Origin: Pseudomonadota bacterium
Lineage (GTDB): Bacteria; Pseudomonadota; Alphaproteobacteria; Rhizobiales; Rhizobiaceae
Reading direction: 5' to 3'
Assembly (NCBI GenBank): GCA_023419535.1
Contig: JAEZXX010000050.1
Location: 1 to 9,961 of the forward strand
Length of the DNA stretch: 9,961 nt
The notes under the pieces are model-generated. The model worked only from the letters and a program-made list of their open reading frames with translations, ran no database searches and was not told the DNA's origin. Below, piece by piece: positions 1 through 5,747 of the stretch. Made by a program: the position numbers and the translations under genes. Within the stretch, counting starts at the first letter, position 1; each line of letters starts with the position of its first letter.

Positions 1-2
1 TG

Positions 3-125
3 GCCGAACTCGACCACATGCGCTCCAACTCCCCACAGGCCCGCCTCGAACGCCTCGTCGACTTCGACGAAGCCCAGGCCGCAGCCATCCTGAAACAGTG
101 GATCCACGAAAAACAAGCGGCCTGA
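3..125 (+). CDS. fliF: C-terminal end of flagellar MS-ring protein FliF (5' truncated by window)
   Basis: The open frame enters from the window edge and runs 40 codons to TGA at 123-125. The visible tail contains RLERLVDFDEAQAAAILKQW, an amphipathic helix followed by a charged end. This 'L..LV..D...AA.ILKQW' pattern is typical of the FliF C-terminus in alphaproteobacteria. In that family the segment is cytoplasmic and binds the N-terminal domain of FliG, linking the MS ring to the rotor. Location beside a che operon fits, because in Sinorhizobium fliF adjoins the che genes. Only about 7% of a normal FliF (~550 residues) is visible, so the call rests on the tail motif plus context. Another flagellar protein with a similar helix is the main alternative. 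Confidence 0.62.
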   Translation, partial: AELDHMRSNSPQARLERLVDFDEAQAAAILKQWIHEKQAA

Positions 126-129
126 ACGA

Positions 130-363
130 ATGCTGGATGCGACACCTCACGGGCCCTTCGCCGAGGGCGGCTCGGGCGAAGGCGACCCGGCGCTCCTCTC
201 CCGCCTGCGCGACACCGCGCGGCTGATCGAGCGCATGCTGATCGACGAGCGCCGGCAACGCTATTTCGACGCCCTCAGCCTGAAGCGCAGCGGCGGCCTG
301 TCCGGCAACGTCACCGCGCTCTTCTTCGCGGAACCCTCGGGCGCGCTTCTTCCGGACGCATAG
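130..363 (+). CDS. small hypothetical protein downstream of fliF
   Basis: A 77-residue ORF begins 4 bases after the FliF stop codon, so it is probably translated by coupling from the fliF mRNA; I see no clear Shine-Dalgarno sequence. Nearly all third codon positions are G or C, as in the neighbouring genes, which supports real coding. The protein has a Gly/Pro-rich start (residues 1-20). A charged helix follows (about 21-50, containing RLRDTARLIERMLIDERRQR), then a short hydrophobic stretch (NVTALFF, about 61-67). There is no signal peptide or membrane span. I do not recognise the family. Its position suggests a flagellar or chemotaxis accessory role, but that is inference only. Confidence 0.55.
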   Translation: MLDATPHGPFAEGGSGEGDPALLSRLRDTARLIERMLIDERRQRYFDALSLKRSGGLSGNVTALFFAEPSGALLPDA

Positions 364-598
364 TCGACGCGGCCCGTGGCGAAGACGGCCGCGCGGCGAA
401 CACGTCAATTATTCTGTAAATGATTCCCATCATAAAGGGACGTGCGGACGGCCAGGGTTCGACGGGTTCGACCCGGAGGGACCGATCGGCCGGGCCGCAC
501 GCCGAGCGCCGCCGCCAGGCGGCGCGAACGGCCGGCAGGACCCGACGGGCGCGGCCGGTCTCCGAGAATTGTCGTCCCTCAAGCCCAGGTGCCGTTCG
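364..598 (+). promoter_or_regulatory. intergenic leader upstream of the che cluster
   Basis: These 235 bases separate the flagellar end from the che genes. The one AT-rich patch is at about 405-437 and includes a short inverted repeat TCCC-N8-GGGA (425-440). It is the most plausible place for the che promoter, but I cannot pick a convincing -35/-10 pair and found no TTAA-N7-TTAA site. The rest is GC-rich and holds the hairpin listed at 506-525. Forward ORFs through the region are shadow frames. Confidence 0.35.
506..525 (+). repeat. GC hairpin, 8-bp stem with GCCA loop
   Basis: GCGCCGCC (506-513) is perfectly complementary to GGCGGCGC (518-525) around a four-base loop GCCA. No T-run follows, so it is not a classical intrinsic terminator. 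It could end transcription from the fliF side or fold in the leader of the che mRNA. Such palindromes also arise by chance in DNA this GC-rich. Confidence 0.4.
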
Positions 599-913
599 AT
601 GAGTTTCCCCGAGGCCGATGTCGCGCAAGCCGACGCTTCGATCGTGCTGGATCCGGTTCTCGACATCCGGGCCGCCGTGCCGCTCCACCGCGAGCTGATG
701 GACAGGCGCGGCGCCCCCCTGCGCATCGACGGCCGCAACGTCGAGCGCATCGGCGGGCAATGCGCCGCGATCCTGCTCTCGGCCGCCCGAAGCTGGGCCG
801 GCGACGGGATGTCGCTCGTTCTCGACGAGCCCTCCGAAAGCCTGTGCGACGGGCTCCGGGTGCTCGGGCTCGACGCCTCGCGGATCGCGGGCGCGGAGAT
901 CAAGCCCGCCTGA
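599..913 (+). CDS. cheS: CheS-like STAS-domain chemotaxis protein
   Basis: A 104-residue cytoplasmic protein with a single STAS-type alpha/beta fold. A beta strand (ASIVLDPVLDI, residues 13-23) is followed by a helix (LHRELMDRRG), the strand PLRIDGRNVERI, the helix QCAAILLSAARSWAGDG, the strand MSLVLDEPS and a last helix ending LRVLGLD. Size, fold and position as first gene of a rhizobial-type che operon match S. meliloti CheS (formerly orf2). That protein binds CheA and speeds loss of phosphate from CheY1. I chose ATG 599, which has AGG 9 bases upstream, over the in-frame TTG at 569 because the added residues (SSLKPRCRS) are unlike the family. Its partner is usually the region of CheA between P1 and P3. 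Here the next gene encodes exactly such a P1-P2 piece without the kinase, which suggests the two work together. Confidence 0.75.
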   Translation: MSFPEADVAQADASIVLDPVLDIRAAVPLHRELMDRRGAPLRIDGRNVERIGGQCAAILLSAARSWAGDGMSLVLDEPSESLCDGLRVLGLDASRIAGAEIKPA

Positions 914-972
914 CGCGCGCGCCGGCAGACCCGGCCGGACCGAGACAAGCCCGCCGCAAAGGACGATGCGTC

Positions 973-1803
973 ATGGACGCGATGGTGGAAATCAGGACGA
1001 TCTTCTTCGAGGAATGCGCAGAAGGGCTCGCCGCGCTCGACGCGACGCTTCCGGCCTTCGCCGCTGGCGTGCCCGACGCGGAGACGATCGGGGCGGCCTA
1101 CCGCGCGGTCCATTCGATCAAGGGCGGCGCCGCCTCCTTCCGCCTCGGCGAGCTCTCCGCCTTCGCCAAGACCTTCGAGGCGCTGCTCGGACAGGTCCGC
1201 TCCGGCGCTCTTGCCAGCGACCCCGACGTCGCCGCGCTCGTCTCGCGCTGCGCCGCGGCCCTGGCCACGCAAATCGAGGCCTCGCGGCGCACCACGTCCC
1301 TCGCCGACGAGATCGCGATCCACCTGCCCGAGGACGAAGCGCTGGCCAAGGCCGCGCCGGACGAGGGCGCGAGCGAGGAGATCGACTTCGCCGCGCTCGG
1401 CTTCACGCCCGTGGCGATCGACGCCGGCCACATGTTCGGCGGCCTCGCGGCACCCGGCGGGCCGGTCCGCTACGACATCCTCTTCCGGCCCTACCCGTCC
1501 CTCTACGCCTCGGCCAACGAGGCCGCGCTGCTCATCCGAGACGTCCTGCGGCTCGGGGAGGGAAGCGTGACCTGCGTCGACGACGAGCTGCCCGATCTCG
1601 GCGCGCTCCGGCCCGAGGGGGCGGCGCTCGCCTTCCGCATCGAGCTTGAGACGAGCGAGAGCGAGGACGAGATCCGCGACATCTTCTCCTTCGTCGACAC
1701 CGACTGCGAGCTGACGATCACGCGGCGCGAGACGGATGCGCCCGCGCCCGCGAGCGGCGACGAGGACGTTCTGGCCCGTCTGCTCGCCGCGGCCAGAGCC
1801 TGA
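973..1803 (+). CDS. kinase-less CheA paralogue: free-standing P1 (HPt) + P2-like protein
   Basis: A 276-residue protein colinear with the N-terminal ~270 residues of the full CheA at 6141. By hand alignment 33 of the first 53 residues are identical. Residues 1 to ~105 form a CheA-type P1 domain with phospho-acceptor His47 in AVHSIKGGA, Lys50, and Glu69 at the position of the catalytic Glu (E. coli Glu70). A variable acidic linker follows, then a P2-like region (about 135-255) with LYASANEAALLIR, LPDLGALRPEGAAL and EDEIRDIFSFVDTDCEL, each with a counterpart in the full CheA. The protein stops at EDVLARLLAAARA, just where CheA goes on to P3. There is no dimerisation, ATPase or CheW-like domain, and only 42 bases precede cheW, so no remnants persist. 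AAGGA at 959-963 precedes the ATG by 9 bases. It could be phosphorylated in trans by the P4 domain of CheA and serve as a phosphate sink, a phosphotransfer branch, or a CheS-bound decoy. The active-site conservation argues against a pseudogene. Confidence 0.85.
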   Translation: MDAMVEIRTIFFEECAEGLAALDATLPAFAAGVPDAETIGAAYRAVHSIKGGAASFRLGELSAFAKTFEALLGQVRSGALASDPDVAALVSRCAAALATQIEASRRTTSLADEIAIHLPEDEALAKAAPDEGASEEIDFAALGFTPVAIDAGHMFGGLAAPGGPVRYDILFRPYPSLYASANEAALLIRDVLRLGEGSVTCVDDELPDLGALRPEGAALAFRIELETSESEDEIRDIFSFVDTDCELTITRRETDAPAPASGDEDVLARLLAAARA

Positions 1804-1845
1804 GACATCCAAGACCCGACACGCCCACCGCCCGCGGAGGACCGC

Positions 1846-2313
1846 ATGAACATCTCGAAGTCCAACCAGCTCGAAGGCGCCCGCGAACTCATCGCGTTCC
1901 GCGTCGCCGACCGCGAGTTCTGCGTCGACATCATCTCGGTGCGCGAGATCCGCGGCTTCACCGCGGCGACGCCCCTGCCGCACGCCCCGGGCTACGTCAC
2001 GGGCGTCATCAATCTGCGCGGAACCGTCCTGCCCATCGTCGATCTGTCGCTGCGCCTCGGCTTCGGCGCCACGCAGCCGACCATGCGCTCGGTCATCATC
2101 GTCGTGATGCTCGACCAGCAGCTCGTCGGCCTTCTCGTCGACGCGGTCTCCGACATCCTCACGGTCACCGACGACACGGTCCAGCCGACGCCCGACGTCG
2201 CCTCCGACATGGCGCGCAGCTTCGTGCGCGGCGTCATCGCGCTGGAGGGCCGGATGATCTCCCTCATCGGCATCGACAGCATCCTGCCCGCCCAGAGAGA
2301 CCTCGCGGCCTGA
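1846..2313 (+). CDS. cheW: chemotaxis coupling protein CheW
   Basis: A 155-residue single-domain CheW, the cytoplasmic adaptor that joins the receptor tip to the P5 domain of CheA in the chemosensory array. The double SH3-like fold is evident: LIAFRVADREFCVDIISVREI (15-35), GYVTGVINLRGTVLPIVDLSLRLG (49-72) with the conserved NLRG arginine at residue 58, then QLVGLLVDAVSDIL and GVIALEGRMISLIGIDSIL near the end. Length is normal for the family. A strong GGAGG (1836-1840) sits 5 bases before the ATG, the best ribosome-binding site in the cluster, as expected for an abundant structural component. It lies 42 bases after the CheA fragment and 34 bases before cheR, in one apparent operon. Confidence 0.96.
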   Translation: MNISKSNQLEGARELIAFRVADREFCVDIISVREIRGFTAATPLPHAPGYVTGVINLRGTVLPIVDLSLRLGFGATQPTMRSVIIVVMLDQQLVGLLVDAVSDILTVTDDTVQPTPDVASDMARSFVRGVIALEGRMISLIGIDSILPAQRDLAA

Positions 2314-2347
2314 CCGGCGCCGCCTTCGCCTTCCGGAGTTTGCCCCC

Positions 2348-3217
2348 ATGTCGCGCATGACGGCCCAGGCCAACGCGCACTCCCCCGAGCCGGCTTCGGG
2401 CGGCGAGTTCCGCATGACGGAGAAGGACTTCCGTCGGATCGCCTCGATCCTCTACGAGGATTCCGGCATCGCGCTGCCCGACACCAAGTCCACGCTCGTC
2501 TATTCGCGCCTCGCCAAGCGGCTGCGCGCGCTCGGCATCGCGAGCTTCTCCGACTATTGCACCTTCGTCGTCTCGGACGCGGGCGCCGACGAGCGGATGG
2601 TGATGCTCGCCGCGCTGACGACCAACGTCACGCACTTCTTCCGCGAGTCGCATCATTTCGACCATCTTCGCACGACCTTCCTGCCCCCTCTCGTGGAGCG
2701 GGCACGCAAGGGCGGGCGCGTGCGGATCTGGTCGGCGGGCTGCTCTAACGGGCACGAGCCCTATTCGATCGCGCTGACGCTGCTCGGCGTGATGCCGGAC
2801 GCCGGCGAGCACGACGTGAAGATCCTCGCCTCCGACATCGACCCGAACGTCGTCGCCTTCGGACGCGCCGGGCTCTACGACGAGACCGCGATCAAGCCGG
2901 TGCCGGCGGAGCTGCGCCGCCGGTGGTTCGAGCGCGAGGGCGATCGCTACCGCGCCTCGCAGCCGCTGCGCGACCTCGTCTCGTTCCGCGAGCTCAACCT
3001 CATCGGCGACTGGCCGATGAAGGGCAAGTTCGACGCGATCTTCTGCCGGAACGTCACGATCTATTTCGACGAACCGACCCGCCAGCGCGTCTGGGACCGG
3101 TTCTGCCAGACGCTCGTGCCGGGCGGCCACATCTATATCGGGCATTCCGAACGCATGGCGGGACCGGCGGCGACCCGCATGCACCTCGTCGGGAACACCA
3201 TCTACCAGCAGCGCTGA
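2348..3217 (+). CDS. cheR: chemoreceptor glutamate O-methyltransferase CheR
   Basis: A 289-residue SAM-dependent methyltransferase that methylates glutamates on MCPs during adaptation. The N-terminal helical domain spans about residues 22-75 (FRRIASILYEDSGIALPDTK, then RLAKRLRALG). The SAM-binding loop is WSAGCSNGHEPYS (128-140), motif II is ILASDIDPNVV, and the late motif FCRNVTIYFD spans 232-241, followed by GGHIYIGHSERM. The loop keeps the G-x-EPYS core, but His136 stands where Gln or Glu is more usual. There is no C-terminal TPR extension and no NWETF-type sequence, so it is a classical single-unit CheR. GGAG (2335-2338) lies 9 bases before ATG 2348; a second ATG at 2357 is possible but less well spaced. 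Confidence 0.96.
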   Translation: MSRMTAQANAHSPEPASGGEFRMTEKDFRRIASILYEDSGIALPDTKSTLVYSRLAKRLRALGIASFSDYCTFVVSDAGADERMVMLAALTTNVTHFFRESHHFDHLRTTFLPPLVERARKGGRVRIWSAGCSNGHEPYSIALTLLGVMPDAGEHDVKILASDIDPNVVAFGRAGLYDETAIKPVPAELRRRWFEREGDRYRASQPLRDLVSFRELNLIGDWPMKGKFDAIFCRNVTIYFDEPTRQRVWDRFCQTLVPGGHIYIGHSERMAGPAATRMHLVGNTIYQQR

Positions 3218-3248
3218 CGCGCTCCGCTCCCCTCTCGAAAGCCGCACC

Positions 3249-4268
3249 ATGGCGCGCACCCGCGTCCTCATCGTCGACGATTCCTCCACCATGCGCGCGC
3301 TGATCCGGCACGCGCTGTCGGGCGATCCGGCCATCGAGATCGTCGGCGAGGCGCCCGATCCGGCCGAAGCGCGCCAGAAGATCAAGCTCCTCGACCCCGA
3401 CGTCGTCACGCTCGACATCGAGATGCCGGGCATGAACGGCCTCGAATTCCTGGAAAAGATCATGCGCCTGCGTCCGACGCCGGTGATCATGGTCTCGACG
3501 CTCACCCAGCCCGGGGCCGACGCGACGATCTCGGCGCTCGAGATCGGCGCCTTCGATTGCGTCGGCAAGCCCGGGCGCGAGGGCGGGGACACGCTGGCCC
3601 GCCTGCCCGAACTCGTGCGCCAGGCCCACGCCGCGCGGGGCGTCATCTCGTCGGGCGGCGCGCGCATCGCCGCGCCCAAGCGCGCCGAGACCTTTGCGAA
3701 CAAGAGCCGCTGGCCCGACCTCGTCGCGATCGGCTCCTCCACCGGCGGCGTGGAGGCGCTGCTGCAGCTTCTTCCCCGCTTTCCGGCCGACACCCCGCCG
3801 GTTCTCATCGTCCAGCATCTTCCCGCGACCTTCACCGCCTCCTTCGCCGCGCGTCTCGACCGGGCCTGCCCCGCCAAGGTCGTGGTACCCAAGAGCGGCG
3901 AGACGATCGCGAGAGGTCATGTCTATCTGGCGCCCGGCGGGCAGCATCTGTCCGTGCGCCGGCTCGGCGGCTCGCTCGCCTGCGCCCTTCGCGAGGACGA
4001 TCCCGTCCAGGGCCACAGGCCGAGCGTCGACGTGATGATGAATTCGGTGGCCGAATGCGCGAGCGGACGGGCGGCCGGGGTCATCCTGACGGGGATGGGA
4101 CGCGACGGAGCGGACGGCCTCCTCGCCATGGCGAAGGCCGGGCACCGCACTCTGGCCCAGGACGAGGCGACATCCCTCGTCTACGGCATGCCCCGCGTCG
4201 CCTGGCAGGTGGGCGCTGCAGAGAAACGCGTTCCCCTCGGCCGGATCGCCGATGAGATCTTCGCGTAA
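3249..4268 (+). CDS. cheB: chemoreceptor methylesterase/deamidase CheB
   Basis: A 339-residue two-domain enzyme that removes methyl groups from MCPs when phosphorylated by CheA. The receiver domain (1 to ~120) has acidic pocket Asp10/Asp11, phospho-acceptor Asp56 in VTLDIEMPGMNG, Ser83/Thr84 and Lys107. The linker is about 120-152. The esterase domain carries the triad Ser164 (GSSTGG), His190 (QHLP) and Asp286 (GMGRDG), the same numbers as in E. coli CheB by my count. Start ATG 3249 lies 31 bases after cheR. The end is followed by a 77-base gap, the largest inside this che cluster, so cheY2-cheD-cheT may also have separate transcription. No odd residues or truncation were seen. Confidence 0.97.
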   Translation: MARTRVLIVDDSSTMRALIRHALSGDPAIEIVGEAPDPAEARQKIKLLDPDVVTLDIEMPGMNGLEFLEKIMRLRPTPVIMVSTLTQPGADATISALEIGAFDCVGKPGREGGDTLARLPELVRQAHAARGVISSGGARIAAPKRAETFANKSRWPDLVAIGSSTGGVEALLQLLPRFPADTPPVLIVQHLPATFTASFAARLDRACPAKVVVPKSGETIARGHVYLAPGGQHLSVRRLGGSLACALREDDPVQGHRPSVDVMMNSVAECASGRAAGVILTGMGRDGADGLLAMAKAGHRTLAQDEATSLVYGMPRVAWQVGAAEKRVPLGRIADEIFA

Positions 4269-4293
4269 GCTTTGTGTCGGCATTGAGGATTCG

Positions 4294-4324
4294 TTGTGAT
4301 TTGAACGATATCATCTAGTAGAAT
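4294..4324 (+). promoter_or_regulatory. possible internal promoter between cheB and cheY2
   Basis: The 77-base gap is clearly AT-richer than the genes around it. TTGTGA (4294-4299) and TAGAAT (4319-4324, one mismatch to TATAAT) could form a sigma70-like pair, but the 19-base spacer is longer than ideal. Offered as a candidate only. Confidence 0.25.
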
Positions 4325-4345
4325 TCGATGCGACGCGAGTAAATC

Positions 4346-4735
4346 ATGAGTTTTGTCCAACATCTGAAGGTCATGATCGTCGACGATCACCGTACAAGCC
4401 GGATGCTGACCTACGAGGCGCTGGTTGCGCTCGGCATCAAGCAGGTCGTCTACGCGGGGGACGGGGAGGAGGCGCTGAAGATGATGATGTCGACGCCCTG
4501 TCACATCGTCATCTCCGACTACAACATGCCCAAGCTCGACGGCATCCAGCTCCTGAAGGCGCTCCGCTCCTACGGGCCGACGCAGAAGACGCCCTTCATC
4601 ATGCTGACCGGCAAGGGCGACCGCGCTTTGGTCCAGCAGGCCGCGGCCGCCGGTGCCAACAACATCCTCGCCAAGCCCGTCTCCGTGCCCGTCCTGCGCA
4701 AGTCGCTCGAAGCGGTTCTCGGCCGTCTGCAGTGA
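4346..4735 (+). CDS. cheY2: chemotaxis response regulator CheY2-type
   Basis: A 129-residue single receiver domain with no output domain. Acidic pocket Asp13/Asp14, phospho-acceptor Asp58 in ISDYNMPKLDG, Thr88 (MLTGKGDRALVQ) and Lys110 (LAKPVSVPV) are all present. The segments GDRALVQQAAAAGANNILAKP and VYAGDGEEALKMM closely resemble S. meliloti CheY2 as I remember it. That regulator acts on the flagellar motor, whereas CheY1 acts mainly as phosphate sink. The gene order cheB-cheY2-cheD is the rhizobial order. The stop codon overlaps the cheD start (TGATG), which indicates translational coupling. Confidence 0.93.
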   Translation: MSFVQHLKVMIVDDHRTSRMLTYEALVALGIKQVVYAGDGEEALKMMMSTPCHIVISDYNMPKLDGIQLLKALRSYGPTQKTPFIMLTGKGDRALVQQAAAAGANNILAKPVSVPVLRKSLEAVLGRLQ

Positions 4736-5295
4736 TGCCGATCCCCGCGTCGCACGGCGCGACCGAGCGCCGCCGGATCAATCTCATCCAGGGCGAGGCG
4801 GTGGTCGACAACCGCCCCGAGGTGGTGATCACGACGCTGCTCGGCTCGTGCGTGGCGGCCTGCATCCGCGATCCGGAGGCCGGCGTCGGGGGGATGAACC
4901 ACTTCCTCCTTCCCGGCGAGGCGGCTCTCGATCGGTCGGGCCGCACGCAGAGCTACGGGCTCTATCTGATGGAGCTCCTGATCAACGGTCTTCTGAAGAA
5001 GGGGGCCCGGCGTCATGCGCTGGAGGCCAAGCTCTTCGGCGGCGCCCGCACGATGGAAGGCCTGTCGGACATCGGCGCCAAGAACGTCGAGTTCGCCACC
5101 CGCTTCCTGGCGACCGAGGGCATCGCGCTGACGGGCGGCAGCACGGGCGGCCTGCAGGGCCGCCGCATCGAGTTCTGGCCCGTCACGGGGCGGGCGCGGC
5201 AGATCCTGATCGAGCCGGCGGACCGGCGGGCCTTCGTCCGCGTCCCGCCTGCCGTCCCGACGGTCGAGAGCGGCGGCGATCTGGAGCTGTTCTGA
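4735..5295 (+). CDS. cheD: chemoreceptor glutamine deamidase CheD
   Basis: A 186-residue cysteine-hydrolase-like enzyme that deamidates glutamines of MCPs to methylatable glutamates. The catalytic residues are visible: Cys39 in TTLLGSCVAACIRD, His56 in GGMNHFLLP and Thr33, spaced like Thr21/Cys27/His44 of Thermotoga CheD. AKLFGGA and GRRIEFWPVTGRA are further family segments. I chose ATG 4735, which shares its A with the TGA of cheY2; an in-frame GTG at 4732 is the alternative. The protein ends GGDLELF, a tail nearly repeated at the end of the next protein. In other bacteria CheD also binds CheC; no CheC-like gene is present here. Confidence 0.95.
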   Translation: MPIPASHGATERRRINLIQGEAVVDNRPEVVITTLLGSCVAACIRDPEAGVGGMNHFLLPGEAALDRSGRTQSYGLYLMELLINGLLKKGARRHALEAKLFGGARTMEGLSDIGAKNVEFATRFLATEGIALTGGSTGGLQGRRIEFWPVTGRARQILIEPADRRAFVRVPPAVPTVESGGDLELF

Positions 5296-5297
5296 CG

Positions 5298-5642
5298 ATG
5301 ACGACGAGCGCCCCTTCGAACGACGTCCTGGCGGTCGGCACCCTGCTCGATCGCATCGCGGACGAGATGCGCGGGCTGGCCGTCCTCGCGCGCGATCTTC
5401 CGCTGCCGGCCGGCTTGGGCGACGACGCGGCGGTCGTCGCGGCGCAGAACCAGGACCTTTTGGAGCAGACGCTCGACGATCTGTCCGCCTTCCTGCGTCT
5501 CAGCGCACGGGGCGTCTGCGGTTCCGCCCGGGCCGATGTCGGCCCGGCGCTCGGCACGCTGCGCCTTTCGGCGCTGGCCGCGCGCCTGTCGGGCGGGCGG
5601 GCGCCGGCCGGCGAGGCGGCCGGCGATCTGGACCTCTTCTGA
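5298..5642 (+). CDS. cheT: CheT-like small helical protein with CheZ-like DxxxQ motif
   Basis: A 114-residue, predicted mostly helical protein starting 2 bases after the cheD stop. Helices are likely at about 8-33, 42-69 and 80-97, followed by a Gly/Ala-rich tail ending AGDLDLF. The second helix contains QDLLEQTLDDL, with Asp53 and Gln57 forming a DxxxQ motif. E. coli CheZ has the equivalent catalytic motif in QDLTGQ (Asp143, Gln147), where Gln positions the water that attacks phospho-CheY. Position after cheD, size and this motif fit S. meliloti CheT, reported as a CheY1-P phosphatase that also affects CheR. Overall similarity to CheT cannot be scored by eye, so the name is an inference from context and motif. 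Confidence 0.7.
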   Translation: MTTSAPSNDVLAVGTLLDRIADEMRGLAVLARDLPLPAGLGDDAAVVAAQNQDLLEQTLDDLSAFLRLSARGVCGSARADVGPALGTLRLSALAARLSGGRAPAGEAAGDLDLF

Positions 5643-5661
5643 CGGGGCCGGCCGGGCGCGG

Positions 5662-5676
5662 CTAACCTCGTATTAA
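5662..5676 (+). promoter_or_regulatory. CtrA-like binding site upstream of cheY1
   Basis: CTAA-N7-TTAA followed by C (CTAACCTCGTATTAAC) matches the alphaproteobacterial CtrA consensus TTAA-N7-TTAA(C) at all but one defined base. Seen another way, two TAACC boxes are 11 bp, one helical turn, apart. It lies in the 102-base gap between cheT and cheY1, where a promoter for cheY1-cheA is expected. CtrA controls motility and chemotaxis genes in many alphaproteobacteria. I do not see a clear -10 downstream. Confidence 0.42.
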
Positions 5677-5730
5677 CCAAGACGTAAATCTTGATGGCTA
5701 CGGTCCAGGGCGATCCGTGCCGCACCAGCC

Positions 5731-5747
5731 GAGGAGTGCAGGGGTTG
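5731..5747 (+). promoter_or_regulatory. cheY1: ribosome-binding site fixing the TTG start of cheY1
   Basis: GAGGAG (5731-5736) is 8 bases before TTG 5745. The protein then begins MKTILTVDDS, the usual start of CheY1. The longer frame from ATG 5691 would add 18 residues unlike the family. Confidence 0.75.

Noticed and set aside
569..598. TTG 569 as start of the CheS-like protein
   Set aside because: The extra ten residues are basic and Cys/Arg-containing, unlike STAS N-termini; ATG 599 gives the expected family length.
442..972. Upstream in-frame extension of the CheA fragment, beginning before cheS
   Set aside because: It overlaps cheS in another frame and is Arg-rich. ATG 973 has a good AAGGA, and the protein then aligns residue for residue with the start of CheA.
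973..1803. CheA fragment as a decaying pseudogene
   Set aside because: The frame is open with coding GC3, has a good ribosome-binding site and retains all HPt active-site residues, with no leftover P3-P5 sequence.
430..2415. Very long minus-strand ORF (661 codons), with similar ones at 2264-3892 and 5673-8084
   Set aside because: They lie opposite convincing che genes, are dominated by Arg/Ala/Gly/Asp-rich low-complexity translation typical of antisense frames in GC-rich DNA, and show no recognisable domain.
5275..5642. LELF/LDLF tails as beta-clamp-binding motifs
   Set aside because: They resemble the QL(S/D)LF clamp motif, but both proteins are chemotaxis proteins with no replication role, so resemblance is taken as chance.
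5691..5744. ATG 5691 as start of CheY1
   Set aside because: It would add 18 non-homologous residues. GAGGAG spaced 8 bases from TTG 5745 and the canonical MKTILTVDDS start favour TTG.
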